Shown here one piece after another: positions 18,113 to 27,526 of a stretch of DNA of 64,000 nt. The DNA is from an uncultured Poribacteria bacterium. GTDB lineage: Bacteria; Poribacteria; WGA-4E; PCPOR2b. The position numbers were made by a program, and so were the translations under genes. The notes below the pieces were generated by a model that did not search any database, had not been told where the DNA came from, and was given only the letters and a program-made list of their open reading frames with translations. The first letter of the stretch is position 1, and each line of letters starts with the position of its first letter. The stretch spans positions 1 through 64,000 of the forward strand of contig OY282444.1 of the NCBI GenBank assembly GCA_958296125.1, in the 5' to 3' direction.

Positions 18113-18610
18113 TTGAAAAACCTAGAATTCAAAGCAATTTGTGATTCACTTGATGTGCTCCGCGGACGACTGGTCAATCTCCAAGCTGAGCACCGCCGTA
18201 CAATGAAACAGCTTGATACCTATTTTAACGTTCCCCAAGGCAGGTTGAAGCTGCGGGAAATTAATACCCATGAAGTGCAGCTCATTTATTACGAACGTTC
18301 CGACCTAGCGGAATCACGTTATAGCAATTATCAGGTATGCGATATCTCTGAGCCGATGGTTTTCAAGCAGCTTGCGACAAGGGCTTGGGGTGTGAGGGGC
18401 GTTGTTGAGAAGCAGCGGGAGTTGTGGATGTTTGGCAACACGCGCATTCATCTGGATGAGGTCAGAGATCTCGATCAGTTTGTTGAATTAGAGACGGTGA
18501 TTCACAACCAAACAGAGGGGGAGGCACAAGCGGAACATCAACTTGTAAAGGATGCGCTTGGAATTAAGGAGGAAGATCTACTCTCTGTATCGTATAGCGA
18601 TCTGGTTTGA
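18113..18610 (+). CDS. CYTH-domain protein (class IV adenylate cyclase / triphosphatase-like)
   Basis: A 165-residue CYTH protein. The N-terminal NLEFKA supplies the ExK signature, the TYFNVPQGRLKLR strand pair supplies basic triphosphate-binding residues, and the late IHLDEVRDLDQFVELET gives the acidic metal-binding strand. Family members are adenylate cyclases, thiamine triphosphatases or inorganic triphosphatases acting within a beta-barrel tunnel. The start is a TTG behind AAAGGA with short spacing, or GAGGGAG farther away, so the exact start is uncertain. Confidence 0.85.
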   Translation: MKNLEFKAICDSLDVLRGRLVNLQAEHRRTMKQLDTYFNVPQGRLKLREINTHEVQLIYYERSDLAESRYSNYQVCDISEPMVFKQLATRAWGVRGVVEKQRELWMFGNTRIHLDEVRDLDQFVELETVIHNQTEGEAQAEHQLVKDALGIKEEDLLSVSYSDLV

Positions 18611-18690
18611 AAATCGCCGGTATATACCTAGCAGGAGTTAGTGCAGATGCTGTAAGTGCTGCCTACTAGCAGGCTGAATTGGAGGCCAAC

Positions 18691-19812
18691 GTGATTGATT
18701 GGAACAAGTGGCAAAAACAGTTTCCAGTGACAGAGAAATATATCTACCTGAATCACGCAGGAGTTGCCCCGCTCCCGCTGCGTGTCCATCAAGCGATGGG
18801 GCATTTTTTGGACGATGCGACCAATAACGGTGCAGTCAATTCCAAGCGTTGGGAGGTTACGGCTGAAGCGTGTCGCGCAAACGCAGCCAAACTGATTAAC
18901 AGTGATATTGGCGAGATCGCGTTTATGAAGAACACCTCACAAGGCATCATCATCGCTGCAAACGGAATTGAATGGCGTGAGGGCGATAACGTTGTGACAA
19001 CGGCTGTGGAATTTCCCGCGAATGTGTACCCGTGGTTGAACCTGAAACGTCTCGGTGTGGAAACGCGGATGGTGCCGGAGCGAGAAAAGCGCATTCACAT
19101 TGAGGACATCGAAGCGGCGATTGACGAGCGGACACGGTGCGTAACGATTAGCCACATCGAGTTTGCATCAGGGTTTCGGAACGATATCGCGGCAATCGGT
19201 GACATCTGCCGAAAAAGGGGGCTCTGGTTTGTGGTGGATGCCATACAGAGTGTGGGCGCGATTAACTTGGACGTGAAGGCTTGCAACGTTGACATCCTTG
19301 CTGCTGACGGTCATAAGTGGCTGCTCGCACCTGAAGGCGCGGCAATCTTCTACTGTGCAAAGGAGAAACAGGATGCGCTGATCAACACAAACGTCGGTTG
19401 GGCGGGTGTTGTCAATCCGAGAGATTTTCTGAACTATGATTTCACGCCCCAACCGGCTGCAACACGCTTTGAGGAGGGATCGTATAACAGCGTTGGCTTG
19501 TATGGACTCAATGCAGCGATCCAACTGCTGCTGGAAATTGGGATTTCAAATATCGAGCAGCGAATCTTAGACCTGACAGATTACCTCATCGAAGGGCTCC
19601 GATCAAAGAATTACCGGCTGCTGACACCAACGGGAGAATTCGAGCGTTCCGGTATTGTGGTGTTTGAAAGCGACCGATATACATCAGCCGATCTGGTTGA
19701 ACGACTCAGACGAGAAAACGTCATCGGGGCAGAGCGAGCTGGCATCCGTCTATCGCCACATTTCTATAACTCGGAGGCGGAGATAGATCAGGTTTTGGCA
19801 TTGCTGCCATAG
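18691..19812 (+). CDS. Class V aminotransferase / cysteine desulfurase-like PLP enzyme
   Basis: A 373-residue fold-type I PLP enzyme. It opens WNKWQKQFPVTEKYIYLNHAGVAPLP, typical of isopenicillin N epimerase-like and selenocysteine lyase-like proteins, and carries the PLP lysine in AADGHKWLLAPEG with the upstream VDAIQSVGA aspartate. The start is set at the GTG that follows GGAGG by 5 bp; a TTG four codons earlier would lie inside or before that ribosome site. Cysteine desulfurase, epimerase or kynureninase-like activity cannot be separated from the sequence. Because the window also encodes selenocysteine machinery, a role in selenium supply is possible but unsupported. Confidence 0.88.
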   Translation: MIDWNKWQKQFPVTEKYIYLNHAGVAPLPLRVHQAMGHFLDDATNNGAVNSKRWEVTAEACRANAAKLINSDIGEIAFMKNTSQGIIIAANGIEWREGDNVVTTAVEFPANVYPWLNLKRLGVETRMVPEREKRIHIEDIEAAIDERTRCVTISHIEFASGFRNDIAAIGDICRKRGLWFVVDAIQSVGAINLDVKACNVDILAADGHKWLLAPEGAAIFYCAKEKQDALINTNVGWAGVVNPRDFLNYDFTPQPAATRFEEGSYNSVGLYGLNAAIQLLLEIGISNIEQRILDLTDYLIEGLRSKNYRLLTPTGEFERSGIVVFESDRYTSADLVERLRRENVIGAERAGIRLSPHFYNSEAEIDQVLALLP

Positions 19813-19847
19813 TTGAGAAATGGCTTTCTCTCAGGCAGAGATTTCCG

Positions 19848-19876
19848 TTGCAGAAAGATGGCGATTGGCGTATAAT
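19848..19876 (+). promoter_or_regulatory. Promoter upstream of the TolB-like remnant and uxuA
   Basis: TTGCAG, 17 bp, perfect TATAAT. It drives first a decayed exported-protein gene and then uxuA. The 19813-20150 gap holds only this promoter and the remnant. Confidence 0.6.
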
Positions 19877-19980
19877 AACTTGAGTTGCAACCTTGATTGG
19901 AAAGGGGTTGCCAACACAAGTTGAAGTCCATCAACCCGAAAGGATAAGAAACCGATTTGGGAACAGATGAGGCAGGGCAG

Positions 19981-20130
19981 ATGCAACGGAGATACAATCT
20001 TGTACATTTCATTTTAGCTAGCATTGTAGCCTGGGGTCTGACGATGCTGATGGTAGGCGTTGACGCACACGCACAGATTGCCTTTGCTTCCAATAGGGAT
20101 GGGCAGCATAAAATTTACGTGATGGGCACC
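19981..20130 (+). pseudogene. 5' remnant of a TolB-like/WD40-type beta-propeller gene
   Basis: About fifty codons encode a signal peptide (LVHFILASIVAWGLTMLMVG, cleavage near AHA) followed by IAFASNRDGQHKIYVM, the first blade of a PD40/TolB-type propeller. The propeller repeats that should follow are missing: the reading frame runs straight into the ribosome site and start of uxuA. This is what a large deletion between a propeller gene and uxuA would leave. The promoter of the lost gene survives. Confidence 0.6.
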
Positions 20131-20150
20131 GAGCAATCGGAGGGGACTTT

Positions 20151-21119
20151 ATGTACATTCAGGATCTGCTCAGTTGGGAACAGTTTAACGATGAGAATCT
20201 AAGTTTTTTTAACGCTATTGGCATTGATCGCCTCTGCCTTGACATTCGTGGTATGCACCGCGTTGACCCCTCACTGGATCTGCGAGATGGGGTGGATAGG
20301 ACAGATTTCTTTGAGGCGGCAAAGGCGAAAACAGAGGCTCACGGACTAGAGCTATACAGCATTTTTATGGCGGGCTGGGATGAAATTGCACTCGCGATGC
20401 CGGATCGGGATGAGAAAATCGAGGCGTGGTGTACGATGCTTCGGGGCATCAGCGCGGCCGGTATCCCTGCACTGGGATACAATTTCAAACCGATGGGGAA
20501 TTTCCGCACAACCTCCGCCAAAGGCAGAGGGGGCACCTCGTACAGCACCTTTGATTACGATGAGTTCTCACAGAACCGCCCCAAACCGCACGACCCACCG
20601 GTCTCGGAGGAGGAGATGTGGAAGCATATGACGTACTTCCTCAAAGGGGTGATTCCGGTAGCCGACAAAGTTGGGGTGCGGATGGCACTGCACCCAGATG
20701 ATCCACCGATTCCTGAATCGTTAGCGGGGGTAGCGCAGATTGTATCGACCCTTGACCAGTATCGGCGAATTTTCGACATTGCCCCATCCGACACCAATGG
20801 AATGCTATTCTGTCAGGGGTGCGTCACCGAGATGGGGGTAAATGTGTATGAAGCGATTCGGGAGATGGCTACTAAAAACAAAATCGTTTTTGTTCACTTC
20901 CGTAATGTCCGCGGATGCCTGCCAAGTTTCCAAGAGGTTTTTCTTGATGAAGGCGATATAGATATGCACCGAGCCATGTCGATTTATCGAGATGCAGGTT
21001 TTAACGGACCCTTTATGATGGATCACACACCAGGATTTCCGCGAATGGATGCAGGCAGAGCGGGACAGGCATACGCAGTCGGATATATTCGGGGCGTGAT
21101 TCAATCAGTGTATCGATGA
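20151..21119 (+). CDS. uxuA: Mannonate dehydratase-like protein
   Basis: A 322-residue UxuA-family protein. The enzyme dehydrates D-mannonate to 2-keto-3-deoxygluconate in hexuronate breakdown and needs a divalent metal. Visible signatures are ALHPDDPP, LFCQGCVTEMG, VHFRNVRG, FLDEGDIDM and the final FMMDHTPG. The ATG follows GGAGGGG. It is shorter than E. coli UxuA (about 390) but near the length of many homologues. Through the upstream deletion it appears to have acquired the promoter at 19848. It could act on another uronate derivative. Confidence 0.88.
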   Translation: MYIQDLLSWEQFNDENLSFFNAIGIDRLCLDIRGMHRVDPSLDLRDGVDRTDFFEAAKAKTEAHGLELYSIFMAGWDEIALAMPDRDEKIEAWCTMLRGISAAGIPALGYNFKPMGNFRTTSAKGRGGTSYSTFDYDEFSQNRPKPHDPPVSEEEMWKHMTYFLKGVIPVADKVGVRMALHPDDPPIPESLAGVAQIVSTLDQYRRIFDIAPSDTNGMLFCQGCVTEMGVNVYEAIREMATKNKIVFVHFRNVRGCLPSFQEVFLDEGDIDMHRAMSIYRDAGFNGPFMMDHTPGFPRMDAGRAGQAYAVGYIRGVIQSVYR

Positions 21120-21357
21120 AATGTTGGGCGCGCGGAGCGATCATGACGAAACCGAAAAGAGTAATGCGTAACGAGTGATGCGTTAGATCTTTTCTTTACG
21201 CCTCTTTACACATTGCGTATAGGACTTAGGGACTTCCGTTGCGGCAGTCTGTCCTATGGGGGCGCAGGTTTCCGAACCTGGGATCGCCTCGCTTTCAGTT
21301 TCCGGTGCTTTTGTCGGCGGCAGATTGGCAGCTGGAATGTCTCTCCCATTGAAGGAG

Positions 21358-22218
21358 CTATTCCCCTGACACACGAACGAACTTATGCAGCAGATTCTCA
21401 ACGCCTACTTCACCGATATATATGTCCCCGTGCCGGTCTACCCAGATGCCGTGGGCACCATGGTTCACATCGTCCGGTCCTCCCAACACGTTCCAGCAGG
21501 TAAGTAGCTTTCCATTTCGGTTAAAGATGCTGACACCGCCCCCCTCGGCGATGTAAACGGTATCGTCTGCGTCAATGTATAACCCGCAAGGGAATAGGCG
21601 GCCACTCCACTCGGATAGGAAACCCCCGTCCGGATCAAAAATTTGGATGCGATTATTCGGCTCTCTGTCAGCGACCAAAACCCTGCCCTCTCGGTCCATA
21701 AAGACATTATGGGGGAGGGTGAATTGCCCCGGCGCTGCCCCTTCTTTGCCCCAGGTATTTAGCAGGGTTCCATCGGGTGAAAACTGATGTATCTGATTTT
21801 GACCGTAACCGTCCGAAACATAAATATCACCCGATGGGGAAAGAACAGCACGAGTCGGCATGTTGAATGGTTCGCCGGGGGTGCCTGCCTTACCGGGTGT
21901 CCCAAGTGTTTTTAGGACCTGACCCTCTGTGGTGCAGATCCGTACCGTGTGGTCGCCGCAGTCGGCGATATAGAGCCGATCCTCTGAATCAATAAAAATA
22001 TCGTGAGGCAGACTGAGGAGGTCCTCGCCCCATGATGAGAGAAAGCGACCATCTCGGTCGTAGACCACAATGGCTGGGTTCGGCTCGCGGTCTACAACAT
22101 AGACCTTGTCCTGTGAGTCAACGGCAACACCTGAGGCGATGCCTAGCTTGCGACCGTCGGGCCCCTGTCCCCAACCCTTAACGACTTGGTAACAATATTC
22201 ACCACTTCCTAATACCAT
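21358..22218 (-). CDS. NHL-repeat six-bladed beta-propeller protein
   Basis: A 286-residue NHL-repeat protein related to the peptidyl-alpha-hydroxyglycine lyase fold. Repeats such as SGVAVDSQDKVYVVDR, LPHDIFIDSEDRLYIAD and LPHNVFMDREGRVLVADR recur about every 45 residues. There is no clear signal peptide, so location is uncertain. The start is placed at the ATG 6 bp after GGAGGTG rather than three codons upstream. Proteins of this type are common in this lineage near PhyH and sugar-enzyme genes; the function is unknown. Confidence 0.88.
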   Translation of the reverse strand: MVLGSGEYCYQVVKGWGQGPDGRKLGIASGVAVDSQDKVYVVDREPNPAIVVYDRDGRFLSSWGEDLLSLPHDIFIDSEDRLYIADCGDHTVRICTTEGQVLKTLGTPGKAGTPGEPFNMPTRAVLSPSGDIYVSDGYGQNQIHQFSPDGTLLNTWGKEGAAPGQFTLPHNVFMDREGRVLVADREPNNRIQIFDPDGGFLSEWSGRLFPCGLYIDADDTVYIAEGGGVSIFNRNGKLLTCWNVLGGPDDVNHGAHGIWVDRHGDIYIGEVGVENLLHKFVRVSGE

Positions 22219-22388
22219 AATTAACACCTCCGGCTTTAATTTGCGGATACCGAGTTCCTCAACTGGGACTTGGGAACGGAAAAATCTGATTCATCTAAAG
22301 GCGGATATTATAGCACACATGTCCAAATACCCGGCTCTAAAAAATCCAAGATTTCTTCATCAGGGCCAGACCTCTTAGGATTGCCTAA

Positions 22389-23177
22389 ATGAGAATACAG
22401 GAGATGTTTGAACTTCATGATCGTGTTGCCATCGTTACCGGCGGTGCAACGCACTTGGGACGTGCAATGACAACCGCGCTCGGTGAGCTAGGGGCTGCTA
22501 CAATTATTGCTAGCCGCCGGAAAGCCCTGTGCGAACAGGTTGCAGCGGAGCTGCAGGCAGCCGGCATCAGATGCGTCGGGCTTGGCTGCGATGTCACTGA
22601 CGAAGCACAGGTCAACGGACTTGTGGACGATGTGGTCAAGATGCACGGGCGGTTGGATATAATGGTGTGCAACGCCGGCGGGGCTGCGACAACGAGTTAT
22701 ATCCCCAATGCTTCGATTGATGAGTTCACCCGCACATGGGAAATGAACGTCAAAAGCACCTATATGTGTGCACAAGCCGCAGCCCGCGTGATGATTCCTC
22801 AACGCAGCGGTGCAATAATCACCCTCGGCTCCATCCACGGCTCCCTGAGTGCTGACAAACGTCTCTACGAAGGGTTGGATTTCAATCGTTCGGGTCCCCC
22901 GTATCAGGCAGCGAAGGGCGGCATAGTGAATCTGACTCGGGCACTCGCAGCTGAGCTCGGTGAGTATGGTATCACCGTCAACTGTATCAGCCCGGGACAG
23001 ATTCCAAAATCGACGACAGATCCAGAAATGGTAGAACGGTGTCGCCTGAGTAACCCGCTTGAACGCACAGGGGGTGCCGATGACATCAAGGGTTCTGTTG
23101 CTCTGCTCGCCTCACGCGCTGGCAGCTGGATTACTGGACATAACCTTGTGGTGGATGGCGGTTGGAGTCTCTGGTGA
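22389..23177 (+). CDS. Short-chain dehydrogenase/reductase (SDR)
   Basis: A 262-residue classical SDR with TGGATHLGRA for cofactor binding, CNAGG at about residue 97, a catalytic Ser in LGSIHGS and YQAAK as the Tyr/Lys pair, ending in GHNLVVDGGWSLW. It is the first gene of a plus-strand run that continues with an acetamidase, an AMDase-like protein, PhyH and amidohydrolases up to 28.3 kb. It probably oxidises an alcohol in that pathway. Confidence 0.92.
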   Translation: MRIQEMFELHDRVAIVTGGATHLGRAMTTALGELGAATIIASRRKALCEQVAAELQAAGIRCVGLGCDVTDEAQVNGLVDDVVKMHGRLDIMVCNAGGAATTSYIPNASIDEFTRTWEMNVKSTYMCAQAAARVMIPQRSGAIITLGSIHGSLSADKRLYEGLDFNRSGPPYQAAKGGIVNLTRALAAELGEYGITVNCISPGQIPKSTTDPEMVERCRLSNPLERTGGADDIKGSVALLASRAGSWITGHNLVVDGGWSLW

Positions 23178-23282
23178 ACGGCAAGACATAGATCCATTTT
23201 GGATGACCTACGTGTTCTGACAAAGTGAGATTCGCAACATTCTACGAAATCCACACGACTACACAAACGAAAGAGGTGCAAC

Positions 23283-24170
23283 ATGAAAAGACTCCCCCTT
23301 GGCCCGCTTTACTATGAGTTCAGTCGCCATAACGAGCCTCGATTACGAATCATGCCAGGCGAGACCGTGTTGGTGGAGGCAGAGGATGCCTTTTCGGGCC
23401 AGATCCGTACCAACGCCGATCGGCGGGATAAGACCAAGAAACCTTACGGCAACCCACAGACAGGGCCAATCTGGATCGAGGGTGCCGAACCGGGAGACGC
23501 GTTGATGGTTAAAATTGAGGAGATCCGACCGAGTATCGGCCAATGTGCCACCCGAACCTCGGACCCCAGACAGCTGGCTGAGTGGTTAGGCGACGACTGT
23601 CCACACGGTGTGCATGTCTGTCCCATCCGCGACGGGCAGATCTACTGGAGCGACGAGGTTACCATTCCCTACACCCCCATGCTCGGTTGTATCGGGACGG
23701 CACCGGATACCGGCATACCGACAACCGGCCCGGCGGGCCCTCATGGCGGGAATATGGATATCATCGAAACCTGTCCCGGCAATACCGTTTACTTGCCGGT
23801 ATTTGTATCAGGGGGGTATCTGTATTTGGGCGATGCACACGCCGCGATGGGGCACGGTGAGCTTTCCGCTTCCGGGTTGGAAATGCCCTCAGAGACGAGG
23901 ATTACCGTCGATCTCATCAAGGACAAGCACCTGCCGGGCCCACGAATCGAATCTCCGACAGAGATTATGACCGTCGCCACCGGCTGCCCGATGGAGCGTT
24001 CGACCGCTCAGGCTTATGCATGGTTAATCCTATGGATGGAAGAAGAATTTGGCTGGGATCGTTGGAAGGCGTATGACATCTTGACACATGTCGGACAAAT
24101 CTCGGTCGGTTACTACCAGATTGGGACAGTGGCAACAAAGATTGCCAAACGATATTTGGAAAACGGTTGA
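23283..24170 (+). CDS. Acetamidase/formamidase family protein
   Basis: A 295-residue FmdA/AmdA-family amidohydrolase that releases ammonia from short amides. The family pattern is seen in the pair of beta-rich halves, the segment GPIWIEGAEPGDALMVKIEEI, the PHGGNMDI motif and the LGDAHAAMGHGELSASGLEM metal/active-site region. An AGAGGTG site precedes the ATG. Next to it lies a maleate-isomerase-like gene, a combination that recalls degradation of a maleamate-like intermediate, but this is inference. Confidence 0.92.
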   Translation: MKRLPLGPLYYEFSRHNEPRLRIMPGETVLVEAEDAFSGQIRTNADRRDKTKKPYGNPQTGPIWIEGAEPGDALMVKIEEIRPSIGQCATRTSDPRQLAEWLGDDCPHGVHVCPIRDGQIYWSDEVTIPYTPMLGCIGTAPDTGIPTTGPAGPHGGNMDIIETCPGNTVYLPVFVSGGYLYLGDAHAAMGHGELSASGLEMPSETRITVDLIKDKHLPGPRIESPTEIMTVATGCPMERSTAQAYAWLILWMEEEFGWDRWKAYDILTHVGQISVGYYQIGTVATKIAKRYLENG

Positions 24171-24205
24171 AACCAGAGAATCAGCGTAAATAAGAGGCGA
24201 TAAAA

Positions 24206-24928
24206 ATGTACGGACAGAACGGACGAATTGGCTTGTTAGTGCCATCGGTCAATACAGTCGTCGAACCAGAGTTTAACCGATTGATTCCAGAGGGTATCGG
24301 TGTCTATGCGGCCCGGATGCGGAATACGCGGTCGGATGTAGACGACTCCAAGGCGATGCTTCAACATGTGGAGCGGGCCGCCGATGAACTTGGTAGTGCA
24401 CATGCAGACGTGATAGCTTTTGCCTGCACCGCGAGCAGTTTCGTGGCGGGTGTTGAAGGCGAAATCGAATTACGAGACCGGATCGAACGGGCAGGAGAAG
24501 CAAAGGCGGTTACGACATCGGGTTCCGTTGCAGGGGCGTTGCAGACACTCGGCATTCGGCGCGTCGCGGTCGCTACACCTTACCCGGACGAACTCAACGT
24601 GCTAGAGAAACAATTCTTGGAGGCCGAGGGCATTCAAGTCCTGACAATTGCCGGCATGGACATCGTGGATGCATTCAGCATCGGCAAAGTGACACCGCAG
24701 GAGACGTATGAATTTGCTCGGCGTGTCTGGCAGGACGATGCCGATGGAATGTTTCTCAGCTGCACCAACCTGCGTACCATTGATGTGCTGGCGCGACTGG
24801 AAGCAGAACTCGGCGTGCCGGTCATCTCCAGCAACTTGGCGACGTGCTGGGGGTGTTTGCGAGCCTTAGGATGTCAGGATTCGATTGACGGGTACGGGAG
24901 GCTTTTGACAGAGCGGCCTGATGTGTAA
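24206..24928 (+). CDS. Maleate isomerase / arylmalonate decarboxylase-family protein
   Basis: A 240-residue member of the Asp/Glu racemase superfamily closest in pattern to maleate cis-trans isomerase and AMDase. It opens RIGLLVPSVNTVVEPE, the dicarboxylate-binding loop. Two cysteine sites suited to catalysis appear as FACTASSF and FLSCTNLRT. Maleate isomerase would convert maleate to fumarate, which fits the amidase just upstream (35 bp). Racemase activity is a less likely alternative. Confidence 0.85.
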   Translation: MYGQNGRIGLLVPSVNTVVEPEFNRLIPEGIGVYAARMRNTRSDVDDSKAMLQHVERAADELGSAHADVIAFACTASSFVAGVEGEIELRDRIERAGEAKAVTTSGSVAGALQTLGIRRVAVATPYPDELNVLEKQFLEAEGIQVLTIAGMDIVDAFSIGKVTPQETYEFARRVWQDDADGMFLSCTNLRTIDVLARLEAELGVPVISSNLATCWGCLRALGCQDSIDGYGRLLTERPDV

Positions 24929-25021
24929 AGGAAAGGACTGCTCGTCAGCTCTTATCTGAGACACATCAGATCAAGGACCCTCGGAACAGAGATAGGTTCA
25001 ATTTGAGAAGGAAAACATATC

Positions 25022-25789
25022 ATGCAGCTGTCTAATGAACGAGTGAAACGGTTCTGGGAAGACGGATTCATCATTGTGAAAAATTTGCTCGCCCCCGATA
25101 AGGTCGCAGCGCTCCTTGCCCACGCCGAATGGGTAGCAAGCGGGAAAGCCACCCACATCCCGAAAGGGCAACTCCAGATCGAGCCCGGTGTAGTAGCAGG
25201 GAAGGCTCAGGCGGAGAACTACGCTGATTCCCTTCGGAAGATGAGCCATCTTGCCTTCTACGATGAAGGGTTTCAGAATCATGCTCGCAATCCGAAGATT
25301 CTGGACGTTATCGAATCGCTGCTAGGGCCCGACATCAAACTCTACCAGGATCAGCTTTTTATGAAGCCACCGCGGATCGGCTCCCGACAACGCTACCATC
25401 AGGATATGCCGCTCGGATTCTACATTGACCCACCTGACATGGTGACCTGTTGGGCGGCACTTACCGATTCAACGATCGAGAACGGGTGCGTCTGGATGCT
25501 GCCCGGCACGCACCAGTTTGGCATCATAGAAAAGTCGAAATGGGGAGAATATGAGCAGATGTCGGTTGAGGGAAACCTAGCCGAGGAGCGTCCGCTAGAG
25601 TTGAAGGCGGGCGATTGCAGCTTCCACCACGGCCTCATTCTCCACAGCAGTCGCCCCAACCAGACGAATCAACGGCGGCGAGGTTACGCGACGCACTACG
25701 TCAGTGCCAAGTGCCGATATACGGGTCCGTCGGAGAGAGAGAACGATGCGATGCTGATGCGGGGTCAGTCGATGCCGGGCTGCATCTAA
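25022..25789 (+). CDS. Phytanoyl-CoA dioxygenase (PhyH) family protein
   Basis: A 255-residue PhyH-type Fe(II)/2-oxoglutarate oxygenase. The iron triad is RYHQDMPLG (HxD) and FHHGLILHSS, and an Arg/Lys-rich RRRGYATHY follows for 2-oxoglutarate. The N-terminal helix pattern, FWEDGFIIVKNLL, is typical. A GAGAAGGA site precedes the ATG. This is one of four PhyH genes in the window; such oxygenases act on diverse small molecules. Its place in the amidase/amidohydrolase run suggests it opens a substrate by hydroxylation. Confidence 0.92.
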   Translation: MQLSNERVKRFWEDGFIIVKNLLAPDKVAALLAHAEWVASGKATHIPKGQLQIEPGVVAGKAQAENYADSLRKMSHLAFYDEGFQNHARNPKILDVIESLLGPDIKLYQDQLFMKPPRIGSRQRYHQDMPLGFYIDPPDMVTCWAALTDSTIENGCVWMLPGTHQFGIIEKSKWGEYEQMSVEGNLAEERPLELKAGDCSFHHGLILHSSRPNQTNQRRRGYATHYVSAKCRYTGPSERENDAMLMRGQSMPGCI

Positions 25790-25848
25790 AAATTCGTCCC
25801 CTTTGCTCCCCCAATGATAGCACACAAAAAAAGGCGAAACGGTAAACT

Positions 25849-26759
25849 ATGCACACGAGTAAATTGCTAAGAGCTTCAGATTTTCAATATTGGCGACTCG
25901 CTGAGGAGGGGCGCATCAGCGTTGACTTTAGGACATTCTGCCCGGATTACCACGAACTGGACCGCGTCGGTGTCATCTCTCCTTGTCTCGAAGACGGTAT
26001 TCTCTACACCGGGGATGCCCTGCTGGCGTTGACAACGGCATTCTATGATGTCCTCCGCTCACGTACGACCGATTTCTTCGACTACCCACAACATTTTGCG
26101 TTTATCGGTGCAAGTGAAGCCACTGTTCATACACGGGGTGAACGACTACCACTTGACCGCGCTGGGACGAGCTGGGGAAATCTTGATGTTTGGCCCAATT
26201 CAAAATGGATTCCAACACCGAGAAGTCTTACAGAGATGCTGAAGAAGGTTTTCGATTTTCAGATAAATCGACTGTTCTTGCCGCAAAATTTCAAACCGGG
26301 GCCCGACGAATCCCCGCTCCCCGCTTATGCGCGTAAGATGCTCGGCACTCGGCTTAAAGCTGTTTACTATTACAACACACCGATTCCCAACGTAGAGATT
26401 CGCGCCTCTCAACAGGTAGCAGATCTCGTTCAGAAGAGCATCGCCCAACTCCCCAACGCCGAAAGTGCAGCAGAGCACCAAGCACAGGGACATAAGGCTG
26501 AATACGCCGCGCCGAGCAGCTTCCCCTCTGTCGAGCGGTATCGGCAGGTGAGTGTCGATGATTTTCTCGAAGATATGGCGAGTTGTTTCGACGGGAGTTG
26601 AAGGAACGGATAGACGGTGCCTACGACAAAATCATTGTACGGTTAGGCGGACTAGAAGATATGCCGCTACGCCTGCTCTCGCCGTACCAAAGCTTCACAG
26701 AAACGGAGTATCAGGCGTGTAAACGGATACTCCATGAAAAATACCCAGATTGGGGTTAG
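25849..26759 (+). pseudogene. Unknown 303-residue protein gene with a one-base frameshift
   Basis: The first frame runs 25849-26601 and stops at TGA, but a coding-like frame continues without a break in the -1 phase to a TAG at 26757-26759. Restoring one G in the GGG at 26593-26595 would join FDG to ELKERIDGAYDKIIVRLGG and give a single protein of about 303 residues. No slippery heptamer is present, so this is an indel in the genome or the assembly rather than programmed frameshifting. I do not recognise the family; conserved-looking stretches are VGVISPCLEDGILYTGDALLAL and GPDESPLPAYARKMLG (parts). Possible start site is weak. Confidence 0.65.
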
Positions 26760-26767
26760 AGGGAGTT

Positions 26768-27526
26768 ATGACATCACTCAATTTCAAATCCAAAGTACCT
26801 GTCTTTGATGCCAACGTGAGGGTTGGCGATTTACTGGACGAACCTGCCCCCTACCGCGACCGGGCGGGGTTGTTAGCAGAAATGGATCGGCATGGCGTGG
26901 AGCGAGCACTCATCTACCACGCACACGCTGAGAATGTTAGTCCCATTGAAGGCAACAACTACCTTGAAGCGTGGTTGGGTGATGATGGGCGCACCCATCC
27001 GCAATGGATGATGATTCCCACAGCGGACTCGCTTTCGCAGATTCAATCACTACATGCTGAAGGAAGGGTCGATTGTGTGCGATTGTTTGATACCGGGCAA
27101 CGGGACTTGCCCTTCCGTCCTTGGGCTTACGATACGCAATTATCTTGGCTCAGTGAGGCGCGCATTCCTGTATGGATCCTCCTGCCGGATGCCGATGCAG
27201 ATACGTTGGTCACAACACTTCAGGCTTACCCGGATCTGGTATCGGTCTTGGTGGGAGCGCATTACGTCCATGCCCTTTGGTTGCGTCCAATGTTAGCCGC
27301 TTTACCAAACGCCTACTTGGAGCTAAGTCGCTACGAACCAATCTGCGAGATAGAAGCCTTGCGCGACGAATTAGGCCCCGATCGATTGGTCTACGGATCG
27401 TGGTATTCACGCTATGCAATGGGACCGATGTTGTTTTACCTGCACCACACCAACCTGACCGATGCTGAACTTGCATCGATTTGTGCTGGGAATCTTGAGC
27501 GTATTCTACAAGGAGGGACACCATGA
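26768..27526 (+). CDS. Amidohydrolase-2-like protein lacking metal ligands
   Basis: A 252-residue TIM-barrel protein that resembles the Amidohydro_2 protein encoded just downstream, but the usual metal-binding residues are absent. The first-strand HxH is replaced by FDANVRVG. The later His strand is VWILLPDAD, and the terminal GSD aspartate is changed to YGSWYSR. It may be a non-catalytic partner of the downstream enzyme or have a different activity. The start is set at the ATG after GAGG; a TTG six codons earlier has no site. Its stop overlaps the next start by 4 bp. Confidence 0.78.
   Translation: MTSLNFKSKVPVFDANVRVGDLLDEPAPYRDRAGLLAEMDRHGVERALIYHAHAENVSPIEGNNYLEAWLGDDGRTHPQWMMIPTADSLSQIQSLHAEGRVDCVRLFDTGQRDLPFRPWAYDTQLSWLSEARIPVWILLPDADADTLVTTLQAYPDLVSVLVGAHYVHALWLRPMLAALPNAYLELSRYEPICEIEALRDELGPDRLVYGSWYSRYAMGPMLFYLHHTNLTDAELASICAGNLERILQGGTP

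Noticed and set aside
21183-21401. Minus-strand frame of 72 codons downstream of the NHL gene
   Set aside because: It overlaps the end of the NHL gene in another frame, lacks a ribosome site and has no family pattern.
26599-26601. In-frame TGA as a selenocysteine codon in the unknown gene at 25849
   Set aside because: The same frame meets a TAG three codons later and no hairpin follows; a one-base indel explains the region better.
26585-26605. Programmed -1 ribosomal frameshift
   Set aside because: There is no X-XXY-YYZ slippery sequence and no strong downstream stem.
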